NCBI GenBank assembly: GCA_934433135.1 | Contig: CAKRZO010000004.1 | Location: 178,832 to 242,831, forward strand | DNA: 64,000 bases | Origin: an uncultured Acetatifactor sp. | GTDB taxonomy: Bacteria; Bacillota; Clostridia; Lachnospirales; Lachnospiraceae | Direction of reading: 5' to 3' | Part shown: piece after piece, positions 35,343 to 43,249 of the stretch | Layout: every line of letters begins with the position of its first letter | Position numbering within the stretch: position 1 is the stretch's first letter | The notes under the pieces: model-generated | What the model was told of the DNA's origin: nothing | The model's database searches: none | Seen by the model: only the letters and a program-made list of their open reading frames with translations | Translations under genes and position numbers: made by a program

Positions 35343-35371
35343 TTTCCTAAAAAAAGAATTTGTGATACACT
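35343..35371 (+). promoter_or_regulatory. Possible promoter of the lactonase gene
   Basis: TTTCCT, 17-bp spacer, TACACT. Weaker than the others, but placed 65 bp before the gene in the divergent gap. Confidence 0.4.
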
Positions 35372-35436
35372 AACGATGTATAGCCGGCGCACAAATGGAT
35401 TCTTGAACTTATGCACGGCGGAAAGGTGTGAGGAAT

Positions 35437-36498
35437 ATGAATAATACGAAAAAAGATATCTATGTGGCATATGTTTCCACCTATACGACAGGGGATCGTC
35501 ACGGAATCAGAGTATATGATGTCGATACGGAAAAGGGACGTTTTCAGGAGAAGGAAAAAGTCGAAATCACGAATTCTTCCTATTTGTCCGTTTCTCATAA
35601 CGGAAAATTTCTTTATTCCATAACCGATTTCGGTGTGGAAGCTTATACGATTTTAGAGGATGGCAGTCTGGATCTTTTGAATTTTGCCCCTATCAACGGG
35701 ATGAGAGGCTGTTATCTTTCTACTGATTATACGGATCAGTTCCTGTTTGTAGCAGGCTATCATGATGGAAAACTTACCATTTTAAGACTTCGGGAAGACG
35801 GAAGCATCGGCGAGATTACGGATGAGGTATATCATAAGGGACTGGGAAGCCTGGCGGAGAGGAATTACCGTCCTCATATTACCTGTGCCAGGATGACTCA
35901 TGACAACAAATACCTGCTGGTTGCTGATCAGGGAATGGATCATGTAAATATTTACCGTTTTGATGCACAAAGAGGGAAAACAAGTCTTGCGGATATCATT
36001 CGAAGCGAGATGGATGCCGCACCCAAACATATCAAGATTTCCAAAGACGGCCAGTTTATTTATATTCTGCATGAGTGGAAATGCTATATTGACGTTTATC
36101 ATTATGAGGAGAGAAACGACTTCCCTTATTTTGAAAAGATTCAGCAGATTTCCACTATGGAGAGTCATAATGTGAAAAACTGCGCGGCAAGTGCTTTAAG
36201 CTTTTCCATGGATTATGAACAGCTCGTCAGCACCAATGCCGGTGATAATTCGGTAGTTGTTTTTGATGTGGATCAGGAAACCGGTCTGCTTACCAGAAAT
36301 TTCTGCCTGCCTATCAGCGGAGAGTATCCGAAGGATGCGGAACTGTTCCCGGATAAGCGCTATCTGGTTTCCCTGAATCATGAATCCAACACCATGACGT
36401 TTTTCTATGTGGATCTGGATAAGCACACCATTGCCATGAACGGACCGGAAGTTCCCCTGAACGCTCCTAACTGTCTCCTTTTTCACAAATTAAAATAA
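35437..36498 (+). CDS. Seven-bladed beta-propeller lactonase (6-phosphogluconolactonase/YkgB-like)
   Basis: The product is about 353 aa. The repeated beta-propeller pattern is seen in YLSVSHNGKFLYSI, ITCARMTHDNKYLLVADQGMDHVNIYRFD, HIKISKDGQFIYILHE and GEYPKDAELFPDKRYLVSLN. The family includes Pgl of E. coli, which hydrolyses 6-phosphogluconolactone, but many members in anaerobes are unassigned. The ATG at 35437 was chosen; an in-frame GTG at 35428 is possible. It stands alone, divergent from potA. Confidence 0.8.
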   Translation: MNNTKKDIYVAYVSTYTTGDRHGIRVYDVDTEKGRFQEKEKVEITNSSYLSVSHNGKFLYSITDFGVEAYTILEDGSLDLLNFAPINGMRGCYLSTDYTDQFLFVAGYHDGKLTILRLREDGSIGEITDEVYHKGLGSLAERNYRPHITCARMTHDNKYLLVADQGMDHVNIYRFDAQRGKTSLADIIRSEMDAAPKHIKISKDGQFIYILHEWKCYIDVYHYEERNDFPYFEKIQQISTMESHNVKNCAASALSFSMDYEQLVSTNAGDNSVVVFDVDQETGLLTRNFCLPISGEYPKDAELFPDKRYLVSLNHESNTMTFFYVDLDKHTIAMNGPEVPLNAPNCLLFHKLK

Positions 36499-36533
36499 CG
36501 TGGCACAAAAGTGCTGCAGCGTAAGCTGCATGT

Positions 36534-36580
36534 CAGTCGTTTTTATTTAGTTGGAAGGATTATGGAAATAAAAACGGCTG
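36534..36580. terminator. Bidirectional terminator at the lactonase/aroC junction
   Basis: CAGTCGTTTTTATTT pairs with AAATAAAAACGGCTG (one G-U pair). The arms include the aroC stop codon and last codons, so the end of aroC is part of the hairpin. Confidence 0.7.
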
Positions 36581-37659
36581 ACCGCCTCCATACGGGAAGA
36601 CATATTGAGAAGAAGTGCATCGGCAAGGACAAGCGCTGCCATGGATTCCACAACCACAACGGCTCTGGGAACAATGACAGGATCGTGGCGTCCCTGAATG
36701 GTCAGATGGACTTCTTCCTTATTTTTATTAACGGTTTCCTGCATGCGGTATATGGAAGGGGTGGGCTTGATGTGGGCACGCAGTAAGATTTCACTTCCGT
36801 CACTGATTCCGCCCAGAATGCCTCCGGCATGGTTGCTTGTCTTTCGGATGCGGCCGTTTTCCATCTTAAATCCGTCATTATTCTGGCTGCCCATCATATG
36901 GGATACTTCACAGCCATCCCCGATTTCCACGGATTTTACCGCACCGATGGACATCACCGCCTTTGCAAGGTTGGCATCCAGTTTTTCAAAAACCGGATCT
37001 CCGATACCGGCAGGGACACCGGTAATGCGGCATTCAATGCTGCCGCCTGCAGAGTCTTTTCTGGCGGCAACAGCTTCCAGATAGGCCATTGCCTGTTCAT
37101 CCGCATCGATGTCCGGCATGGCGGTCTGCGTGGTAAGGATGGCAGCCGGATCGAAATGTTCCAGGTTTATTTTCACAGGACCGATCGAGGCAGTATAGGC
37201 GCACAGATGAATTCCGAGACGGCTAAGCAGTGCAGAAGCTACTGCACCGGCAGCAACCCGTCCGATGGTTTCCCGCCCGGAAGAACGTCCGCCTCCTCTG
37301 TAATCCCGGAGACCGTATTTTTCGTCATAAGTAAAATCGGCGTGCCCGGGACGGTAACAGGAAGCAAGATTGTTATAATCCGCAGAAATCTGGGAAGTAT
37401 TGCGAACCAGGATGCTGATCGGCGTACCGGTCGTCCGGCCTTCAAAGGTGCCGGAAAGAATTTCGCACAGATCGGCTTCCTTTCGCTTCGTGGTAATTTT
37501 GCTCTGTCCGGGTTTGCGGCGATCCAAAAAGGGCTGAATATCGCTTTCCGTCAGGGGAAGACCGGCGGGGCAGCCGTCGATGACAACGCCCAGAGCCGGG
37601 CCGTGGGATTCTCCCCATGTAGTGATTTTAAAAATAGTGCCGAATGAATTTCCTGCCAT
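36547..37659 (-). CDS. aroC: Chorismate synthase
   Basis: The product has 370 aa. Family signatures GESHGPALGVVIDGCPAG, the FMN-site RPGHADFTYDEKYG, and RGGGRSSGRETIGRVAAGAVA are intact. It converts EPSP to chorismate, the last common step of aromatic amino acid synthesis, with reduced FMN. The start at 37659 follows AAGGAGGGCATT, while a longer frame to 37809 lacks a ribosome site. No other aro genes are in the window. Confidence 0.95.
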   Translation of the reverse strand: MAGNSFGTIFKITTWGESHGPALGVVIDGCPAGLPLTESDIQPFLDRRKPGQSKITTKRKEADLCEILSGTFEGRTTGTPISILVRNTSQISADYNNLASCYRPGHADFTYDEKYGLRDYRGGGRSSGRETIGRVAAGAVASALLSRLGIHLCAYTASIGPVKINLEHFDPAAILTTQTAMPDIDADEQAMAYLEAVAARKDSAGGSIECRITGVPAGIGDPVFEKLDANLAKAVMSIGAVKSVEIGDGCEVSHMMGSQNNDGFKMENGRIRKTSNHAGGILGGISDGSEILLRAHIKPTPSIYRMQETVNKNKEEVHLTIQGRHDPVIVPRAVVVVESMAALVLADALLLNMSSRMEAVSRFYFHNPSN

Positions 37660-37686
37660 AATGCCCTCCTTGGAATGTTTTACCTT

Positions 37687-37715
37687 ATCATAATGGATTA
37701 TAATCGATTTTGCAA
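37687..37715 (-). promoter_or_regulatory. Promoter of aroC
   Basis: On the minus strand: TTGCAA (37710-37715), 17-bp spacer, TATGAT (37687-37692). Confidence 0.68.
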
Positions 37716-37758
37716 GGGCAAAATTTCGGCTAAACTTCGGGGCTGAACTTCGGGCAGA

Positions 37759-37824
37759 CTCATGGGGTTCCATTCGGGGGACACTTTCGCTCAATTTGAC
37801 TCCCCTCATTGGAATCCCTATGAG
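37759..37824. repeat. Imperfect inverted repeat in the aroC-tgt gap
   Basis: CTCATGGGGTTCCA (37759-37772) against TGGAATCCCTATGAG (37810-37824), with an inner GGGG / CCCC pair. It differs from the TAACAGTTCA family. Purpose unknown. Confidence 0.6.
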
Positions 37825-37895
37825 CCTACCCTTAGTGTCCTACAAAAACAGATGCACAATAATTTCAGTTTATTCTGGTATCTGGGAGGTAAATG

Positions 37896-37904
37896 TGTTA
37901 TGAT
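37896..37904 (+). promoter_or_regulatory. Extended -10 element before tgt
   Basis: TGTTATGAT fits a TGn-extended -10. No clear -35 is seen. Confidence 0.4.
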
Positions 37905-37946
37905 AGGGGGCAGGAAATAAAAAGGTTGGAAAGGTTTGGACAGAGT

Positions 37947-39080
37947 ATGTATGAATTACTGAAACAGGAAGGGCGTGCCAAGCGTGGCGTTCTTCATACG
38001 GTACATGGGGATATTCAGACTCCGGTTTTTATGAATGTGGGAACCGTGGCTGCCATAAAAGGGGCAGTGTCAACAGAGGATTTGGAAGGAATTAAGACAC
38101 AGGTGGAACTTTCCAATACGTATCATCTGCATGTAAGACCGGGCGATGAGATCATACGGAAATTGGGAGGGCTGCATAAGTTTATGTCCTGGAATAAGCC
38201 GATTCTTACGGATTCGGGCGGATTTCAGGTATTTTCCCTTGCAGGTCTTCGGAAAATCCGGGAAGAGGGCGTTACTTTTCATTCGCATATAGACGGACAT
38301 ATTATTTTCATGGGACCGGAGGAAAGCATGCAGATTCAGTCCAATCTGGGGTCCACAATTGCCATGGCCTTTGATGAATGTGCGCCCAGCAAAGCGGAAA
38401 GAAGCTATGTGCAGGCGTCTGTGGAGAGGACGACCCGTTGGCTTTCCCGGTGTCAGGAAAAGATGCGGCAGCTGAATCAGCAGGAAGGTACGGTAAATCC
38501 TTCTCAGCTTCTTTTCGGCATCAATCAGGGAGCGGTGTATGATGATATCCGTATTGAACATGCTAAGCGGATTACGGAGATGAATCTGGATGGTTATGCG
38601 ATCGGCGGTCTTGCAGTGGGGGAGACACATGAGGAGATGTATCATGTGATTGAGGAAGTGGTTCCGTATCTGCCTTTGGAAAAGCCGACTTATCTTATGG
38701 GGGTCGGAACTCCGGCGAATATCCTGGAAGGTGTGGAAAGAGGCGTGGATTTCTTTGACTGTGTATACCCTACCAGAAACGGCAGACACGGTCACTTATA
38801 TACCAATCTCGGCAAGATTAATCTGTTCAATGCCAAATATGAGCTGGACGAGAGGCCGATTGAAGAAGGCTGCGGCTGTCCTGCCTGCCGGAGATATTCC
38901 AGAGCGTATATCCGTCATCTGTTAAAGGCCAAGGAAATGTTAGGTATGCGGCTTTGTGTGCTTCATAATCTGTATTTTTACAATACTATGATGGAAGAAA
39001 TCCGGGATGCCCTGGATCAGGGGTGCTTTGCAGCGTATAAAAAGAAAAAGCTGGAAGGGATGATAGCTAATGGATCGTAA
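37947..39080 (+). CDS. tgt: tRNA-guanine (queuine) transglycosylase
   Basis: The product is about 377 aa. The catalytic region LTDSGGFQVFSL (nucleophile and binding Asp/Ser), GGLAVGE, and the zinc site CGCPACRRYSRAYIRHL followed by HNLYFY are intact. It exchanges guanine 34 for preQ1 in tRNAs with GUN anticodons, the committed tRNA step of queuosine synthesis. The start at 37947 (MYELLKQEG) is favoured over ATG 37893, which is too close to GGGAGGT and overlaps the putative -10. The TAA stop is the first three bases of repeat copy G. Confidence 0.93.
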   Translation: MYELLKQEGRAKRGVLHTVHGDIQTPVFMNVGTVAAIKGAVSTEDLEGIKTQVELSNTYHLHVRPGDEIIRKLGGLHKFMSWNKPILTDSGGFQVFSLAGLRKIREEGVTFHSHIDGHIIFMGPEESMQIQSNLGSTIAMAFDECAPSKAERSYVQASVERTTRWLSRCQEKMRQLNQQEGTVNPSQLLFGINQGAVYDDIRIEHAKRITEMNLDGYAIGGLAVGETHEEMYHVIEEVVPYLPLEKPTYLMGVGTPANILEGVERGVDFFDCVYPTRNGRHGHLYTNLGKINLFNAKYELDERPIEEGCGCPACRRYSRAYIRHLLKAKEMLGMRLCVLHNLYFYNTMMEEIRDALDQGCFAAYKKKKLEGMIANGS

Positions 39081-39171
39081 CAGTTCAGACGCGCCATTCG
39101 CAAAATTGCGCTTTGCAGCTATTTGTTGCATCTGTAAGATGCGATGCTCATGTAACTTGTCTGAACTGTTA
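39078..39171. repeat. Palindromic intergenic repeat, short copy G
   Basis: 94 bp with ends TAACAGTTCAGAC and GTCTGAACTGTTA. Its middle is shorter than in D and E. Its first three bases are the tgt stop codon. Confidence 0.85.
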
Positions 39172-39194
39172 TCCGAAAAAAAATGAGAAACTAC

Positions 39195-39223
39195 TTGCCT
39201 AATCTAAAGTTTTTGTGTATGAT
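39195..39223 (+). promoter_or_regulatory. Promoter of yajC
   Basis: TTGCCT (39195-39200), 17-bp spacer, TATGAT (39218-39223), placed right after repeat G. Confidence 0.65.
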
Positions 39224-39277
39224 AAGGACAGGCGTTTTCATCGTTAAGTGTGAAACGTATTATTAGGAGGACAAAGA

Positions 39278-39610
39278 ATGAATATTATCTTAACAGCAGC
39301 TGATTCGGCGGCAGAGAATCCGGGTGGCGGAATGTCTCTGATTATGATGATTGCTATTTATGCACTTTTGTTCGGCGGATTGTGGTTTTTCCTTTTCAGA
39401 CCCCAGAAAAAGGAGCAGAAGAGAGTCGCAGCGATGATTGCGGCAATGGAAATCGGTGATTGTGTATTAACCAGCGGCGGAATGATCGGTATTGTAATTG
39501 ATATTACAGATGATACCGTTATCGTAGAATTCGGCAACAATAAGAACTGCCGTATTCCTATGGAGAAATCCGCGATTACCCGTGTTGAAAAGCCGGGTGA
39601 GGCATCCTGA
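39278..39610 (+). CDS. yajC: Sec translocon accessory protein YajC
   Basis: This 110-aa protein has one transmembrane helix (LIMMIAIYALLFGGLWFFLF) followed by RPQKKEQKR and the small cytoplasmic domain GDCVLTSGGMIGIVIDI...IPMEKSAITRV. It associates with SecDF-YidC. The order tgt-yajC is widely conserved. AGGAGG precedes the ATG. secD and secF do not follow here. Confidence 0.92.
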   Translation: MNIILTAADSAAENPGGGMSLIMMIAIYALLFGGLWFFLFRPQKKEQKRVAAMIAAMEIGDCVLTSGGMIGIVIDITDDTVIVEFGNNKNCRIPMEKSAITRVEKPGEAS

Positions 39611-39637
39611 TAAGCGTATGCATTATGTTTTAACGAC

Positions 39638-39669
39638 AATACCCGGACAGATCACCTGTTCCGGGTATT
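39638..39669 (+). terminator. Hairpin after yajC
   Basis: AATACCCGGA / TCCGGGTATT 10-bp stem. The T-run is poor (CTTGCC), so termination may be partial. Confidence 0.55.
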
Positions 39670-39705
39670 CTTGCCAATAGAGGGACGGGCTTGGAGGAGA
39701 AAGTT

Positions 39706-40365
39706 GTGAAAATTACATTTGATGAAATTCGAAAAAATGAACAGGTGAATGCTTACATAAGAAAAGCGGACGAATCCCTGATCGCACTGGGCTACACGGA
39801 ACATAGTTTTCCGCATGTGACAAAAGTGGCGATGACGGCAAGCAATATTCTGCTGAAACTCGGTTACAGCGAGCGGGATGCGGAACTTGCCCGGATAGCC
39901 GGATATCTTCATGATATCGGAAATGTAATCAATCGTATCGATCATGCCCAGTCCGGAGCGGTTATGGCTTTTCGAATTCTGGATAAAATGGGCGCGGAAG
40001 CGGATGATATCGCAACGATCGTAACCGCCATCGGGAATCATGATGAATCCACGGCTTTTCCCGTAAATCCGATTGCCGCTGCATTAATCATTGCCGATAA
40101 AACGGATGTCCGTTATACCAGAGTCCGTAATCAGGACATTTCCAGTTTTGATATTCATGACCGGGTGAACTATTCGGTAAAGGAAAGCGGAATCGAAATT
40201 GAAAAAGGTTCTCATATTGAAATGAAGATCCGTCTGGAAACCAAGATCTGTTCGGTGATGGATTATTTTGAGATCTTTATGGGACGGATGATTTTATGCC
40301 GCAAAGCTTGTGAGAAGCTGGGAGTGGCTTTTTGGTTGACAGTAAACGGGCAGAGGCTGATATAG
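39706..40365 (+). CDS. HD-domain metal-dependent phosphohydrolase-like protein
   Basis: The product has 219 aa. HD motifs: HSFPHVTKVA, AGYLHDIGNV (the His-Asp pair) and IGNHDES, then ADKTDVRYTRVR. The fold usually hydrolyses nucleotides or phosphoesters, but the substrate is unknown. The start GTG at 39706 is set by GGAGGAG six bp upstream; TTG at 39691 would overlap that site. The gene lies 42 bp before leuB, possibly co-transcribed by chance of position. Confidence 0.8.
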   Translation: MKITFDEIRKNEQVNAYIRKADESLIALGYTEHSFPHVTKVAMTASNILLKLGYSERDAELARIAGYLHDIGNVINRIDHAQSGAVMAFRILDKMGAEADDIATIVTAIGNHDESTAFPVNPIAAALIIADKTDVRYTRVRNQDISSFDIHDRVNYSVKESGIEIEKGSHIEMKIRLETKICSVMDYFEIFMGRMILCRKACEKLGVAFWLTVNGQRLI

Positions 40366-40407
40366 GAAGCAAGGAAAGGGAAGAAGACTGGGAAAGCGAG
40401 GATAAAA

Positions 40408-41517
40408 ATGAATTTAAATATTGTATGTATTCCGGGGGACGGTATCGGCCCCGAAATTATCGCCCAGGCAAAAAAAGTGTTACATAAAGTTGCCGGGGTA
40501 TACGGACATAAGATAGCTTTTACCGATATTTTGATGGGTGGTGCGTCCATTGATGTCCATGGGGTTCCGCTGACAGAGGAAGCCATACAGACGGCCCAAT
40601 CGGCGGATGCGGTGTTGATGGGATCTATCGGCGGAGATCCGGCGGTGTCGCCATGGTATCAGCTGCCGGCGGGCTTACGGCCGGAAGCCGGACTTTTGGC
40701 ACTCAGGAAGGCTTTGAATCTTTTTGCCAACCTGCGGCCGGCTGTTTTATTTGAGGAGTTGGCCTCTGCCTGTCCCTTAAAGGAAGAAATCAGCCGGGAA
40801 GGTTTTGATTTGATTCTGGTAAGGGAACTGACCGGCGGATTGTATTTCGGAGAACGGAAAACCGTTTTGGAAAACGGAATCCGTAAAGCAACGGACACTC
40901 TGACTTATGATGAAACGGAAATCCGAAGGATTGCAAAGAAGGCCTTCGAAATTGCCAGACAGAGAAGAAAAAAGGTGACCAGCGTGGATAAGGCCAATGT
41001 ACTGGATTCCTCCAGATTGTGGAGAGCGGTCACAGAGGAAGTGGCAAAAGAGTACCCGGATGTGGTCCTGGAACATATGTTGGTGGATAACTGTGCTATG
41101 CAGTTGGTTAAGAATCCGGCCCAGTTTGATGTGATTTTGACGGAAAACATGTTCGGAGACATTCTGTCGGATGAGGCCAGCATGGTGACAGGTTCCATCG
41201 GAATGCTTTCCAGCGCCAGCTTAAACGATACCGATTTCGGCCTTTACGAGCCAAGCCACGGTTCCGCACCGGATATTGCCGGAAAAGATCTGGCCAATCC
41301 CATTGCTACGATTTTAAGTGCGGCCATGATGCTGCGCTACAGTTTTCATTTGGAAAAAGAGGCAGCCTGCATGGAAGAGGCCGTTAAACGGGTATTAAAG
41401 ATCGGATACCGTACTGCAGATATTCTGCCGCGAGGCAAAGAAGGACAGGATGGCGGACTTATTTTAACCGGCTGTTCCGAAATGGGAGACCGCATTGCGG
41501 ACTGCATTTGTAAGTAA
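40408..41517 (+). CDS. leuB: 3-isopropylmalate dehydrogenase
   Basis: The product has 369 aa. N-terminus NIVCIPGDGIGPEII, LLALRKALNLFANLRPA, the YEPSHGSAPDIAGKDLANP signature and LSDEASMVTGSIGMLSSASL identify LeuB. It oxidatively decarboxylates 3-isopropylmalate using NAD+ in leucine synthesis. It is followed by ilvD and ilvB. leuA, leuC and leuD are absent from the window, and no T-box leader was seen upstream. Confidence 0.95.
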   Translation: MNLNIVCIPGDGIGPEIIAQAKKVLHKVAGVYGHKIAFTDILMGGASIDVHGVPLTEEAIQTAQSADAVLMGSIGGDPAVSPWYQLPAGLRPEAGLLALRKALNLFANLRPAVLFEELASACPLKEEISREGFDLILVRELTGGLYFGERKTVLENGIRKATDTLTYDETEIRRIAKKAFEIARQRRKKVTSVDKANVLDSSRLWRAVTEEVAKEYPDVVLEHMLVDNCAMQLVKNPAQFDVILTENMFGDILSDEASMVTGSIGMLSSASLNDTDFGLYEPSHGSAPDIAGKDLANPIATILSAAMMLRYSFHLEKEAACMEEAVKRVLKIGYRTADILPRGKEGQDGGLILTGCSEMGDRIADCICK

Positions 41518-41562
41518 TTCTTAAGGACAAGAAGATAGAGTAAGACAGGAGAAAAAGGAACT

Positions 41563-43227
41563 ATGAGAAGTGATTCCGTAAAAACCGGTACCGCACAGGC
41601 ACCGCACAGAAGCTTGTTTAATGCACTGGGATACACAGAAGAAGAGCGGAGAAGACCGATGATCGGTATTGTCAGCTCTTATAATGAAATCGTGCCCGGA
41701 CATATGAATTTGGATAAGATCGCAGAAGCCGTTAAAATGGGAGTGGCCATGGCAGGCGGCATGCCGGTGGTATTTCCGGCAATTGCAGTCTGCGATGGTA
41801 TTGCCATGGGACATACCGGAATGAAATATTCGCTGGTTACCAGAGATCTGATTGCGGACAGCACGGAATGTATGGCCATGGCACACGGATTTGACGGTCT
41901 GGTATGCATTCCTAACTGTGATAAGAATGTTCCCGGTCTTTTGATGGCGGCTGCCCGCCTGAACATTCCTACGGTGTTTGTCTCCGGAGGACCTATGCTG
42001 GCCGGACATTTTCATGGGCAGAAAAAGAGTCTTTCTTCCATGTTTGAGGCAGTAGGAAGTGTTGCCGCCGGAACCATGACCATGGAAGAACTGACACAGT
42101 TAGAGGAAAGCGTGTGCCCTACCTGCGGTTCCTGCTCCGGCATGTATACGGCCAATTCCATGAACTGCCTTACCGAAGCAATCGGTATGGGGCTTCGCGG
42201 TAACGGTACCATACCTGCGGTTTACTCGGAAAGAATCCGCCTTGCCAAGCATGCCGGTATGCAGATTATGAAGCTGGTGGAAAAAAATATAAGACCCAGA
42301 GACATTATGACGGCCGAGGCTTTTGAAAATGCCCTTACCGTGGATATGGCACTTGGCTGTTCCACCAATACCATGCTGCATCTGCCTGCCATTGCAAAAG
42401 AGGCGGGAGTGGAGCTGAATCTGGAGATTGCCAATCGGTTATCGGAAAGGACTCCTAATCTGTGCCATCTTGCACCGGCAGGTCCGACTTATATGGAAGA
42501 CCTGAACGAAGCAGGCGGCGTCTATGCCGTAATGAATGAATTGAGTAAAAAAGGACTTCTCCATACCGAATGTCTGACGGTAACGGGAAAGAGTATCGGA
42601 GAAGAGATACAGAACTGCCCTAACAGAAATACGCAGGTTATCCGGCCGATTGAGAATCCCTATTCCCGGACCGGAGGAATTGCGGTCTTAAAGGGTAATC
42701 TGGCTCCGGACGGCTGTGTGGTAAAACGTTCTGCTGTGGTTCCGGAAATGCTTACCCATGTAGGACCGGCCAGAGTATTTGACTGTGAGGAAGATGCCAT
42801 TGCCGCTATCAAAGGCGGAGATATCAAACCCGGGGATGTGGTTGTTATCCGTTATGAAGGCCCTAAGGGCGGTCCCGGCATGCGGGAAATGCTCAATCCT
42901 ACTTCCGCAATTGCCGGAATGGGACTGGGTTCCAGTGTGGCATTAATTACCGACGGACGATTCTCCGGTGCTTCCAGAGGAGCTTCCATCGGTCATGTGT
43001 CTCCGGAAGCGGCAGTCGGCGGTCCGATTGCGCTTGTCAAAGAAGGAGACTCGATCCGTATCGATATTCCGAAGAACGAGCTGCAGCTGCTGGTAAGCGA
43101 TGAAGAATTGGAGACAAGACACAAGGCATTAAAGCCTTTTGAAGATAAAATCACAACAGGCTATCTCGGAAGATACAGCAAAATGGTCACCAGTGCAAAT
43201 AAAGGGGCGATATTGGAGATAGTTTGA
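41563..43227 (+). CDS. ilvD: Dihydroxy-acid dehydratase
   Basis: This 554-aa enzyme has the iron-sulfur cysteines in CIPNCDKNVPG and CPTCGSCSGMYTANSMNC, and the C-terminal signature ITDGRFSGASRGASIGHVSPEA. It dehydrates dihydroxy acids to the 2-keto acid precursors of valine, leucine and isoleucine. It lies 45 bp after leuB and 22 bp before ilvB, in one operon. The oxygen-sensitive cluster suits an anaerobe. Confidence 0.96.
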   Translation: MRSDSVKTGTAQAPHRSLFNALGYTEEERRRPMIGIVSSYNEIVPGHMNLDKIAEAVKMGVAMAGGMPVVFPAIAVCDGIAMGHTGMKYSLVTRDLIADSTECMAMAHGFDGLVCIPNCDKNVPGLLMAAARLNIPTVFVSGGPMLAGHFHGQKKSLSSMFEAVGSVAAGTMTMEELTQLEESVCPTCGSCSGMYTANSMNCLTEAIGMGLRGNGTIPAVYSERIRLAKHAGMQIMKLVEKNIRPRDIMTAEAFENALTVDMALGCSTNTMLHLPAIAKEAGVELNLEIANRLSERTPNLCHLAPAGPTYMEDLNEAGGVYAVMNELSKKGLLHTECLTVTGKSIGEEIQNCPNRNTQVIRPIENPYSRTGGIAVLKGNLAPDGCVVKRSAVVPEMLTHVGPARVFDCEEDAIAAIKGGDIKPGDVVVIRYEGPKGGPGMREMLNPTSAIAGMGLGSSVALITDGRFSGASRGASIGHVSPEAAVGGPIALVKEGDSIRIDIPKNELQLLVSDEELETRHKALKPFEDKITTGYLGRYSKMVTSANKGAILEIV

Positions 43228-43249
43228 TATACTACAGGAGGAGAAGACA

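Noticed and set aside
36829..37647. 272-codon frame antisense to aroC
   Set aside because: aroC on the minus strand has all family motifs; this is its mirror frame.
37660..37809. N-terminal extension of aroC
   Set aside because: The best ribosome site (AAGGAGG) fixes the start at 37659, and the extension covers the promoter.
40366..40407. T-box leader before leuB-ilvD-ilvB
   Set aside because: The gap is only 42 bp and has no specifier stem or terminator.
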